14,176 nucleotides of DNA, taken from positions 1-14,176 of the forward strand of contig JBBIOI010000088.1 of the NCBI GenBank assembly GCA_037443425.1. The letters run 5' to 3'. The notes beneath the pieces were generated by a model. It ran no database searches. It was not told where the DNA came from and saw nothing but the letters and a program-made list of their open reading frames with translations. The translations under genes were made by a program, and so were the position numbers. This document shows, piece after piece, positions 1 through 6,887 of the stretch; the first letter of the stretch is position 1; every line of letters starts with the position of its first letter. Source of the stretch: JBBIOI01 sp037443425 (GTDB taxonomy: Bacteria; Desulfobacterota; BSN033; UBA1163).

Positions 1-1831
1 CGAGAAATACACCAGCTATATTAATATATCGAGCCACGTTAAAGATACCAATTGGAATAAGAAGGCATGACCCTGCGATTGCAAATATTATTCGTTTAAT
101 TATTCCTATTTCCCTTACGCTGAATCCAATCATTGCTACTGAAATAAACCATATCCCAGATATTGCTGTAGCAATATCAATTAAAATATTTAAAAGGCCT
201 CCTTTCATGAGCAGGGTTTTTGAGAAAACAAAAAGGAATGGTACTACAAAGGCCGTCCATCCAAACCTCATTGCAGCATATCCTGTCCTCATAGCATCAG
301 CCCCGCTGAGTGTAGCTGCTGCAAATGCAGCAACAGCAACCGGAGGAGTAATCATTGACATCATACCATAGTAGAGTATAAACAGGTGGGCAGCCATAGG
401 ATCTATCTTCATCTCAATGAGTGCAGGTGCAACCAGGGTTGCAAGAAGTATGTAAACAGGAAGAGTAGGCATTCCCATACCAAGTATAATTGAGACTATA
501 GCAGTAAGGATAAGAAGGACAAAGAGATTGCCTCCCGCAATATGGATAAGTGAAAGTGTCAATCCGAAGCCCAGGCCTGATATATTTAGAGCTCCAATCA
601 CTACGCCTGCTGCTGCACCAATCATAAACATATCAAGGACAATCCTACCTGTTGTTGTCATGATCTGAAAAAGACCTTTGAGGTTCAATCTCTTACCTTT
701 GTATCCAATTACTAATGATAAAATAACAACAGATATTGAGGCTAAGAATCCACATTCTTCAAGTGGATAATTTAACCAGAATATTGTTGTAATAAGGATG
801 ATGAAAGGGACTGAAAAGTGAATACCATTCTTTATTACAGGAAGTGATGGAGGAATCTTATCTTTGGGAACTCTTGCGATTCCATATCTGCCTGCTTCGA
901 GATCAGCCTCTACGAAAAGAGCGATATAATATATAAGGGATGGTAAAATGGCAGCAATAGCTACTGAGGCATATGGTACTTGAAGAAACTCTGCCATTAC
1001 AAATGATGTTACACCCATAACAGGCGGCATAAGTTGTCCGCCCGTAGATGCAACAGCCTCAATAGCTCCAGCTATATGAGGTCTATAACCCGCCTCCTTC
1101 ATAAGAGGAATGGTTACAACACCGGTTGAGATTACATTTGCCACAGCACTTCCTGAGATTGTGCCAAAAAGGGATGACGCAACAATAGAGATCTTCGCTG
1201 GTCCCCCACGGTACTTACCCATCAAAACATTTGAGATATCAGTAAAGAAGGAAGATCCTCCCGAAAGGAAAAGGGCTTGTCCAAAAAGGACAAAAGTAAC
1301 AACAACAGTTGTAACAATCTTTAAAGGTGTGCCCAATATAGCAGTAGAATCCCATACGAAGTAATAAAGAAGGCGATCGATATATAGTTTTCGTCCTGTA
1401 AGCTCACCTGGCAGTAAATGACCCACTAAAGCAAGCACAATGAATCCTAATGCGACAGAGGTTATAGCTAATCCTGCTGTCCTTCTTAATCCTTCAAGTA
1501 GAAGGACTATAAGCATGGTAGCCAAAATGATACCAAACAGTGGCGGTGTTGCTGTAAGTTCAGAAAGCATGGGATAGTATATTGCAACATATCCCCATCC
1601 TGCGATTGAAAGCACTGCCAGCAATATATTAAACTTTGATAAAGACCTCCTTTTTTCATGTGACTTAATTTCGGGCAGGCCAAGGAATACAAGCGCTGAT
1701 GCAAGTCCAAACATTGCCGAGACAAATTGTTCCTGGTAAAATATCAGTCCAAACTTTCGAAACAGATCCGCTGCATAAAGAATTGTTCCAAGTGGGAGCA
1801 AAAAAGATAGGATACCCAAAATAATCTGCAT
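1..1831 (-). CDS. TRAP transporter fused permease (DctQM-type), 3' end cut by window
   Basis: This is the inner-membrane subunit of a TAXI-type TRAP transporter. It should import a solute delivered by the receptor encoded just upstream, driven by an ion gradient. 610 codons are visible, uninterrupted, and the frame is still open at base 1, so the C-terminus is missing. The protein is almost wholly hydrophobic with many predicted membrane helices. It has the family hallmarks of fused TRAP permeases: GTISGSAVANV, then IPLMKEAGYRP, then AVASTGGQLMPPVMG, and later GMGMPTLPVY and GMMSMITPPVAVAAF. The small DctQ-like and large DctM-like parts are fused, as is usual for TAXI systems. I chose ATG at 1831, but no good Shine-Dalgarno precedes it. 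A TTG at 1855, directly after the receptor's stop codon, is an in-frame alternative that would add eight residues and imply translational coupling. The substrate cannot be read from the sequence. Confidence 0.93.
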   Translation of the reverse strand, partial: MQIILGILSFLLPLGTILYAADLFRKFGLIFYQEQFVSAMFGLASALVFLGLPEIKSHEKRRSLSKFNILLAVLSIAGWGYVAIYYPMLSELTATPPLFGIILATMLIVLLLEGLRRTAGLAITSVALGFIVLALVGHLLPGELTGRKLYIDRLLYYFVWDSTAILGTPLKIVTTVVVTFVLFGQALFLSGGSSFFTDISNVLMGKYRGGPAKISIVASSLFGTISGSAVANVISTGVVTIPLMKEAGYRPHIAGAIEAVASTGGQLMPPVMGVTSFVMAEFLQVPYASVAIAAILPSLIYYIALFVEADLEAGRYGIARVPKDKIPPSLPVIKNGIHFSVPFIILITTIFWLNYPLEECGFLASISVVILSLVIGYKGKRLNLKGLFQIMTTTGRIVLDMFMIGAAAGVVIGALNISGLGFGLTLSLIHIAGGNLFVLLILTAIVSIILGMGMPTLPVYILLATLVAPALIEMKIDPMAAHLFILYYGMMSMITPPVAVAAFAAATLSGADAMRTGYAAMRFGWTAFVVPFLFVFSKTLLMKGGLLNILIDIATAISGIWFISVAMIGFSVREIGIIKRIIFAIAGSCLLIPIGIFNVARYINIAGVFL

Positions 1832-1855
1832 AGGATTATAAAATATCTCAAGCAA

Positions 1856-2818
1856 TTACTTTTTGGGAGGAAATAATCCTATCTCTTTATAAAATTTTAA
1901 CGCACCCGGATGGAAATTAACATTTTGTACAGGCGTTGCCATACGTTCGGGTAAAAAAATCGAAAATTCTCCAAAAGAAGAAACAAGCTCTTTTTTGTTT
2001 TCGTATATAGCCTTGACCACTTTATAAATTATCTCTTCAGAGATATTTTTATTAGTATATAGCACATTATCAAAATGGAGAACTTTTATTGGTTCTGTAA
2101 TACCTTCAAGATTTGGTCCTGGACTTACATCCTTAACATATGCCCCTGGAAGAAATTTCTCCACTCTGGCAATAGCTTCTTGTGAGGTATCTATTGGTAA
2201 AACCCTTAATCCTCCGACTTTTTTGCTTACCTCCATAACTATAGCAGCCCCAAGTGCGAAAAAGAGGACATCTGATTTTCCAGCTGAAAAGTCTTCAGCA
2301 CTTCTTGCAACATTTGGGGCAGGAACTGGTTTAACATCATCATAAGTAAGTCCTCCATTGGCGAGCAGAGCAGTAATGATTCGACCAATGGTCTTCTGGG
2401 CATGAAACCCGCTTCCAACTCGTTTGCCTTTAAGGTCTTTTATAGTTTTAATATCAGAATCCTTACGAACATGTAAAGCAACCCTATACGGCATAAGTGT
2501 TGCCGCAAGACAGAGATTTTTTCGCGGTCCCAATTCTTTGTATTCATCGACCCCCATAACAGCAAAAGTAAGATCAAAGCAGTTTGACATGCCAAAGTCT
2601 GCAGTTCCACTATCAACTGCCAAAAAGGGGGAGGCTGCCTGGGGTTGAACGCGTGCTTTAAGATCGGTTTTTTCCTGTATAACCTTTGCAATAGCAACCC
2701 CCATAGAGTAAGTTGTTGTCCCTGGAGGTGATGTCATTATACCGATTGTCTGGGCATTTACATTAGTGGCAAATCCCATTATTAAAAATAATAGAATGAA
2801 TAGTTTTGTAAGCTTCAT
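1856..2818 (-). CDS. TAXI-family TRAP transporter solute receptor
   Basis: This is a periplasmic substrate-binding protein of the TAXI (TRAP-associated extracytoplasmic immunogenic) family, 320 aa, a normal length. An N-terminal signal peptide (MKLTK, then a hydrophobic stretch to about residue 20) ends at a likely signal peptidase I site after A22 (NVNA/QT). The mature part begins with the family pattern IGIMTSPPGTTTYSMGVAIA and later has DLKGKRVGSGFHAQKT and an SGTADFGMSN-type segment. A strong Shine-Dalgarno (AAGGAGGAG) sits just before the ATG, in the 25-bp gap after the upstream dehydrogenase gene. The fused TRAP permease follows within 24 bp, so receptor and permease form one transporter. 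Ligands of TAXI proteins are mostly unknown; dicarboxylates and glutamate-like compounds have been described for relatives, but nothing here identifies the ligand. Confidence 0.95.
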   Translation of the reverse strand: MKLTKLFILLFLIMGFATNVNAQTIGIMTSPPGTTTYSMGVAIAKVIQEKTDLKARVQPQAASPFLAVDSGTADFGMSNCFDLTFAVMGVDEYKELGPRKNLCLAATLMPYRVALHVRKDSDIKTIKDLKGKRVGSGFHAQKTIGRIITALLANGGLTYDDVKPVPAPNVARSAEDFSAGKSDVLFFALGAAIVMEVSKKVGGLRVLPIDTSQEAIARVEKFLPGAYVKDVSPGPNLEGITEPIKVLHFDNVLYTNKNISEEIIYKVVKAIYENKKELVSSFGEFSIFLPERMATPVQNVNFHPGALKFYKEIGLFPPKK

Positions 2819-2843
2819 TGTCTCCTCCTTTTAAGATTTTATA

Positions 2844-3611
2844 TTAGGCAAGTATACCACCATCCACAACAAGGGTATGACCTGTAATATAACGCCCGGC
2901 ATCCGAGGCTAAAAGTAGTGCTGCACCAATAAGATCGTCTGTTTCTGCTACTCTACCAATTGGTATAGAGGCCTCTATTTTCTTTAGATTTTCTGGATCA
3001 CTCCAGCTCTGTCTGCTAAATTCTGTTCGAACCATTGACGGAGCAATAGCATTTGCTCTTATCCCATAAGGACCTAACTCCTGTGCAAGTGCACGTGTAA
3101 GCATAACAACCCCTGCCTTTACAATTGCATATGGCCCCATCATTGGGCTAACCTTAAAAGCAAACTGAGAGGCAATATTGATGATTACACCCTCTCTTCG
3201 TTCAATCATCCTCTTTCCTACTGCCTGGGCACATAAAAAATAACCCTTAAGATCAACTTCAAAAAGTCTATCCCAATCCTTTTCATCCATTTCGAGAATA
3301 GTCGATCTTAGAATAATCCCTGCATTATTGACCAGGATATCTATCGCACCAAATTCTTTTATTACATTGTCAACAAGGATTTCTACATCTTTTTTCTTGC
3401 TTGTATCGGCTTGTTGAATCATAGCTCTTCTTCCGAAACTTTCAATCTCTTTGGCAACACCTTTTAAGGCACCATCCTCCAGCACAATATCACAAAGGGC
3501 AATATCAGCTCCTGCCTCTGCATAAGCCAATGCAATAGTCCTTCCAATCCCCCGGCGACCTCCAGTAACCAGTGCTACCTTTCCGCTTAGAGAAAAACGA
3601 TCCAATACCAT
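2844..3611 (-). CDS. short-chain dehydrogenase/reductase (SDR), gluconate 5-dehydrogenase / KduD-like
   Basis: This is an NAD(P)-dependent oxidoreductase of the classical SDR family, 255 aa, full length. Visible motifs are the dinucleotide-binding TGGRRGIG (residues 16-23), acidic D41 at the end of the second beta strand (which favours NAD(H) over NADP(H)), NNAG (95-98), catalytic S148, Y161 and K165 (YAIVK), and a C-terminal TGHTLVVDGG. The fourth catalytic position, usually Asn in a vNLkG segment, appears as Asp120 (VDLKG), which also occurs in some SDRs. Overall it resembles gluconate 5-dehydrogenase and 2-deoxy-D-gluconate 3-dehydrogenase, but SDR substrates cannot be assigned by sequence. 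It is the first gene of an operon with the TAXI receptor and TRAP permease, so it may oxidise or reduce the imported compound or a product of it. ATG at 3611 is preceded by AAAGGGG at a usable distance. Confidence 0.9.
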   Translation of the reverse strand: MVLDRFSLSGKVALVTGGRRGIGRTIALAYAEAGADIALCDIVLEDGALKGVAKEIESFGRRAMIQQADTSKKKDVEILVDNVIKEFGAIDILVNNAGIILRSTILEMDEKDWDRLFEVDLKGYFLCAQAVGKRMIERREGVIINIASQFAFKVSPMMGPYAIVKAGVVMLTRALAQELGPYGIRANAIAPSMVRTEFSRQSWSDPENLKKIEASIPIGRVAETDDLIGAALLLASDAGRYITGHTLVVDGGILA

Positions 3612-3646
3612 GATAAACCCCTTTACTTTTTTATAAAAACTTTTTT

Positions 3647-3676
3647 ATTCTAAGGTAAGATCAAACTCAATGTCAA
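3647..3676 (-). promoter_or_regulatory. sigma-70-type promoter for the SDR-TAXI-TRAP operon
   Basis: On the minus strand, a perfect -35 box TTGACA (3671-3676) is followed after 18 bp by TAGAAT (3647-3652), five of six matches to TATAAT. The predicted transcription start lies near 3640, about 30 bp before the SDR start codon, leaving room for its Shine-Dalgarno. The same TTGACA-N18-TAGAA layout occurs before resB. Assigned from sequence match only. Confidence 0.7.
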
Positions 3677-3698
3677 TAGGAGCGAGCTTTTTTCCAAG

Positions 3699-3764
3699 CT
3701 CTGAAAAACTATTTAAAAAATAAACCAGGTGGGGTGAAAAAGCCTTCGAGCGGATATATTTTAT
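3699..3764 (+). repeat. half copy (left arm) of a 214-bp palindromic MITE-like element
   Basis: Starting at CTCTGAAAAACTATTTAAA, this stretch follows the left arm of the element at 10878-11091, including the block GTGAAAAAGCCTTCGAGCGG (3733-3752), with a short deletion in between. Similarity ends near 3764, where unrelated sequence leading into the hairpin-repeat cluster begins; the centre and right arm are absent. It has the same orientation as the other two copies. It lies 22 bp from the -35 box of the SDR operon promoter. It looks like a remnant left by deletion or by insertion of the hairpin cluster. Confidence 0.8.
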
Positions 3765-3783
3765 ATAAATTGAGCGATCCCAG

Positions 3784-3926
3784 ATTGTCATTGCGAGGCG
3801 AAGCCGAAGCAATCTCTCCCAAATTTTAATTCTGAGCTAAGTAAGAAACCTATGAGATTGCCACGCCCTTCGGGCTTGCAATGACTTCATCGGATTGCCA
3901 CGCACCCTCTGGGTGCTCGCAATGAA
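3784..3926. repeat. cluster of three ATTGC...GCAAT hairpin repeats
   Basis: Three short palindromic units lie in this divergent intergenic region: 3790-3813 (inner stem GGC-GAA-GCC), 3857-3882 (GCCC-TTC-GGGC) and 3894-3923 (GCACCC-TCT-GGGTGC). All share the outer arms ATTGC and GCAAT, and the inner stems differ but stay paired. Units 1 and 2 are inverted relative to each other (GTCATTGC...GCAATCTC against GAGATTGC...GCAATGAC), making a larger palindrome around a 40-bp AT-rich spacer. Units 2 and 3 run in the same direction. Repeats of this general form are common in genomes of several anaerobic lineages and are REP/MITE-like non-coding units. They may also act as hairpins in transcripts. No gene is visible in 3612-4030. 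Confidence 0.85.
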
Positions 3927-3964
3927 CTGATAAAAGAAGGCGGCTTACAACTCAACAAAATAAG

Positions 3965-3993
3965 TTGACAATATAATTTATAAATGATAAAAA
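3965..3993 (+). promoter_or_regulatory. candidate promoter for the ABC importer operon
   Basis: A perfect TTGACA (3965-3970) is followed after 17 bp by TAAAAA (3988-3993), four of six matches to TATAAT, in a very AT-rich setting. The receptor gene starts at 4031 behind a strong GAGGAGGTG ribosome binding site, giving a leader of about 30 bases. The -35 box is convincing; the exact -10 is not. Confidence 0.5.
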
Positions 3994-4030
3994 ATCTACA
4001 TTTAGAAAATAATTACGAGGAGGTGTAGAG

Positions 4031-5353
4031 ATGAGAAGAATATTTATACTTTCTTTAATCTTATTATTCACGGCATCATTTATGTTAGTGGGTTGTGGAA
4101 AACCAAAACCACCGCCTGAAATTCGCGTAGGGGTTATACATGCCCAGACAGGTATGTTTGCATCATTTGGTCAGGGTGGTGTCTTCGGCATCAAAGCTGC
4201 TGTCGAGGATATTAATAAGTTGGGTGGTGTAAATGTTGGCGGAAAGAAAATGCCAATTAAACTGGTTATAGTAAATAATGAGAGCGATCCACAGAAAGCA
4301 GGGGCCCTTGCTGAAAGCCTTATCAATCAAGATAAGGTTCAATTCATAATCTCTGGCGATGAACCACCTCCAATGCATGCCAGTGTCTCTACGGTTTGTG
4401 ACCGGTATAAGATTCCTTATGTAACATCCTGTGGACCGGTAGAGCCATGGCTTGCGATGAGACAAGAGTCGCCAACAAAATGGCAGTATACATGGGCCTG
4501 CGGTGGATTTGCTATTGTTGAACCTGCAAAAGAGGGTGACTTCAGGTATAACAAGGGTGGCTACACTATCATGGACACATGGGTTGCAATGCTTGAACAA
4601 TTTGGAGGCCAGACAAATAAGAAGGTTGCATTAATAGCATCGGATGAACCTGATGGTAGAGGATGGTATATGCTATTTGGTCCTTCTCTTAAGAAGCTCG
4701 GCTACAATGTATTGGGTCTTGAGAAGAACCTTGGTCTTATGCCCCTTGAGACTACTGACTTTTCATCCGTCATAAAACAATGGAAAGATGCAAAATGTGA
4801 AATCTTGTGGGGAAACTGTCCTGCTCCTTTCTTCGGCGCGGTATGGAAACAAGCCCATGCCCTTGGATTTAAGCCGAAGATGGTCTGCATAGGAAGGGCT
4901 CCTCTCTTTTATACAGATGTTATTGCATGGGGTGGAGATCTTCCTCTGGGTATAGGTGTAGAGGTATGGTGGGATCCTTCTTTTAAGGATTCTCCAGGCA
5001 TTGGCGATACTACACCAAAATCCCTTACTGAGAGATGGACAAAAGAGACAGGCCAGCCTCTTAATCCAGGAATTGGTCTTGGTTACCGTTCTGTTCAAGT
5101 CCTTATAGATGCAATTCAGAGGGCTGGAAGCCTGGAGGCAGAAAAGGTAAACGAGGCCCTTTCAAAAACAGATCTTATGACCATTGCCCATAGGGTGAAG
5201 TTTGATGAGAATCATTTCAGTCGTGGTCCGCTTGTTTTTGGTCAATGGTTTAAGACAGATACTCCTCAAAAATGGGAGCTAAGGGTTGTCTTTTCAAAAC
5301 ATGATTTTATACCAGCAACATCAAAACCTCTATTTCCTATTCCTTATAAATAG
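4031..5353 (+). CDS. ABC transporter substrate-binding lipoprotein, branched-chain amino acid type (Peripla_BP_6)
   Basis: This is the extracytoplasmic receptor of a HAAT/LivJ-type ABC importer, 440 aa. It begins with a lipoprotein signal peptide whose lipobox is LVGC (C22), so it should be lipid-anchored on the outer face of a membrane. A proline-rich linker (KPKPPPE) leads into the type-I periplasmic-binding fold: IRVGVIHAQTGMFASFGQGG, GIKAAVEDINKLGGV, then a second lobe including KKVALIASDEPDGRG. At 440 residues it is longer than E. coli LivJ, mainly through inserts in the lobes. ATG at 4031 is fixed by a strong GAGGAGGTG just upstream. Two ATPases and two permeases follow, so the importer is complete. 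Family members bind amino acids, amides, urea and aromatic or short-chain acids; the ligand is not evident here. A stable hairpin follows the stop codon. Confidence 0.95.
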   Translation: MRRIFILSLILLFTASFMLVGCGKPKPPPEIRVGVIHAQTGMFASFGQGGVFGIKAAVEDINKLGGVNVGGKKMPIKLVIVNNESDPQKAGALAESLINQDKVQFIISGDEPPPMHASVSTVCDRYKIPYVTSCGPVEPWLAMRQESPTKWQYTWACGGFAIVEPAKEGDFRYNKGGYTIMDTWVAMLEQFGGQTNKKVALIASDEPDGRGWYMLFGPSLKKLGYNVLGLEKNLGLMPLETTDFSSVIKQWKDAKCEILWGNCPAPFFGAVWKQAHALGFKPKMVCIGRAPLFYTDVIAWGGDLPLGIGVEVWWDPSFKDSPGIGDTTPKSLTERWTKETGQPLNPGIGLGYRSVQVLIDAIQRAGSLEAEKVNEALSKTDLMTIAHRVKFDENHFSRGPLVFGQWFKTDTPQKWELRVVFSKHDFIPATSKPLFPIPYK

Positions 5354-5361
5354 GGCTTAAA

Positions 5362-5408
5362 AGAGCCCAAAACCTCTTTCTCACAATTTTACTGAGGTTT
5401 TGGGCTCT
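5362..5408 (+). terminator. 15-bp perfect hairpin after the receptor gene (partial terminator or mRNA stabiliser)
   Basis: AGAGCCCAAAACCTC (5362-5376) pairs perfectly with GAGGTTTTGGGCTCT (5394-5408) around a 17-base loop. The downstream run (ATCTTTAATATAATTTTT) is T-rich but interrupted, so termination is probably incomplete. In this position the hairpin would give more receptor than ATPase or permease, a common arrangement in binding-protein-dependent importers. It also leaves only 23 bases before the next start codon. Confidence 0.75.
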
Positions 5409-5431
5409 ATCTTTAATATAATTTTTCCAAT

Positions 5432-6151
5432 ATGGTTGAACCTATTCTTTCAATAAAAAATATAAGCAAACATTTTGGTGGGGTAGTAGCCCTAAAGGAT
5501 GTGAGTTTTGATGTATATCCTTGTGAGGTAATTGGACTCATGGGGCCAAATGGTGCTGGTAAGACGACCCTTCTAAACATCATCGGTGGTGAATATCGGC
5601 CTGATGGGGGAAGGATTATCTTTAAGGGGATAGATATAACAAATCGTCCGACCCATGAGATATGTCGTCTTGGAATTGCAAGGACCTATCAGATCCCCCA
5701 ACCCTTTGTTAGCCTTACAGTAAGAGAGAATTTACGTGTTCCCGAAGTATTCGGAAGAAGACTCAAGAGGGAAGCTGTCGATAAAGAAGAAGAAAAGATC
5801 TTCGAGCTTGTTAATCTCGAGGAGAAAAAGGATTCGATTGCTGGGGAACTCCCAATAGTTTCTCTCAAGAGACTTGAGCTTGCAAGGGCATTGGCTCGAA
5901 AACCAGAATTGATTCTTCTTGATGAAGTGGCAGCAGGGTCTACAGAGGCAGAGATTCCAAGGATACTCGAAATAATAAAAGAGATACGAAAGATGGGAAT
6001 AACAGTTCTCATTGTTGAACATGTTATGAAGGTAATGGTTAATGCAGTTGATAGAATTGTAGTTATTGATAAGGGTGTAAAGATTGCTGAAGGAAATCCT
6101 TATGAAGTTATGAATGATTCTAAGGTGATCGAAGCATATTTTGGTGCATAA
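5432..6151 (+). CDS. livG: ABC transporter ATP-binding protein, LivG type, with altered signature motif
   Basis: This is a cytoplasmic ATPase subunit of the branched-chain-amino-acid-type importer, 239 aa. It has Walker A GPNGAGKT (38-45), Q-loop Q87 (RTYQIP), Walker B ELILLDE (159-165) and switch histidine H197 (IVEHVM). The ABC signature is unusual: where LivG proteins normally have LSYGQ-like sequence before RRLE, this one has LPIVS (140-144) followed by LKRLELARAL, with no glycine. Loss of the canonical glycine is seen in some LivG-like subfamilies, so this is likely a functional variant. ATG at 5432 fits the family N-terminus, but no Shine-Dalgarno precedes it; the 23-base space after the hairpin holds TATAAT at 5417-5422. 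It is followed after 5 bp by the LivF-type gene. The symbol indicates subfamily only; the substrate is unknown. Confidence 0.93.
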   Translation: MVEPILSIKNISKHFGGVVALKDVSFDVYPCEVIGLMGPNGAGKTTLLNIIGGEYRPDGGRIIFKGIDITNRPTHEICRLGIARTYQIPQPFVSLTVRENLRVPEVFGRRLKREAVDKEEEKIFELVNLEEKKDSIAGELPIVSLKRLELARALARKPELILLDEVAAGSTEAEIPRILEIIKEIRKMGITVLIVEHVMKVMVNAVDRIVVIDKGVKIAEGNPYEVMNDSKVIEAYFGA

Positions 6152-6156
6152 AACAT

Positions 6157-6876
6157 ATGGTAAAAGAAATAATCTTAAAGGTCAGTAACATAGATGTATT
6201 CCATGGAACATTTCAGGCCCTATGGGATGTTTCATTAGAAGTTAGACGACACGAGATGGTAGCCCTCATTGGAGCAAACACATCTGGTAAGTCTACACTC
6301 TTAGATACGATATCAGGATTGTTACATCCTGCAAAGGGGAAAATAGAATTCGAATCGCAAGATATAACCCGATTGGATCCTTACCAAATAGTTGAATTGG
6401 GAATCACTCAAATTCCAGAAGGAAGATGCATATTCCCTGAGCTTACTGTTTTAGATAACCTGATTATAGGTTCTTATAATCGAAAGGCACGGGCTAAGAG
6501 GGAGAAGAATCTTAAAAGGGTTTTTGAACACTTCCCAATCCTTGAGGAAAGAAAAAAACAGATAGCAAAGACCCTGAGTGGTGGAGAACAACAGATGCTC
6601 GTGATAGGTCGTGGCCTCATGTCAGATCCTAAGCTTATGTTAATAGATGAAATGTCACTCGGGCTTGCCCCAATTGTTATTAATGAATTATTTAAGGCAT
6701 TAAGGGAGATTTTAGAAGATGGGATTACAATACTATTTGTCGAACAAAACGTTCGTAGATCACTTCAAGAGGCTCATAGGGCATATATTCTTGAGAGGGG
6801 TCGTGTAACACTAAGTGGAACAACCTTAGAGCTTAGGGAAGAGGAACAGGTTAAAAAGGCTTACTTTGGAATATGA
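6157..6876 (+). CDS. livF: ABC transporter ATP-binding protein, LivF type
   Basis: This is the second ATPase of the importer, 239 aa, expected to pair with the LivG-type subunit. It has Walker A GANTSGKS (39-46) rather than the usual GANGAGKT, the LivF hallmark IPEGRCIFPELTV (86-98), an intact signature LSGGE (140-144), Walker B LMLIDE (160-165) and Q197 in place of the switch histidine (FVEQN), which is normal for LivF proteins. In the ATP sandwich its Walker A faces the altered LivG signature, so the deviations of both subunits meet in one site. It starts 5 bp after livG and is followed 11 bp later by the LivH-type permease. The ribosome binding site is weak (GGTG), consistent with coupling to the upstream gene. 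The symbol indicates subfamily only. Confidence 0.93.
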   Translation: MVKEIILKVSNIDVFHGTFQALWDVSLEVRRHEMVALIGANTSGKSTLLDTISGLLHPAKGKIEFESQDITRLDPYQIVELGITQIPEGRCIFPELTVLDNLIIGSYNRKARAKREKNLKRVFEHFPILEERKKQIAKTLSGGEQQMLVIGRGLMSDPKLMLIDEMSLGLAPIVINELFKALREILEDGITILFVEQNVRRSLQEAHRAYILERGRVTLSGTTLELREEEQVKKAYFGI

Positions 6877-6887
6877 GGTAAAATCTC

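Noticed and set aside
1110..1364. Open frame of 84 codons on the plus strand in the TRAP permease region
   Set aside because: The minus-strand frame here carries unmistakable TRAP permease motifs without interruption.
3784..3926. Possible CRISPR array
   Set aside because: Only three units, in mixed orientation, with unequal spacing and varying stems; no direct repeat of CRISPR length and no cas genes.
4163..4600. Open frame of 145 codons on the minus strand inside the receptor gene
   Set aside because: It lies wholly within a well-supported gene on the other strand, has no ribosome binding site and no family-like sequence; a by-product of codon use.
5362..5408. Transposon-type inverted repeat
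   Set aside because: The palindrome is single-copy in the window, directly follows a stop codon and fits an intercistronic hairpin.
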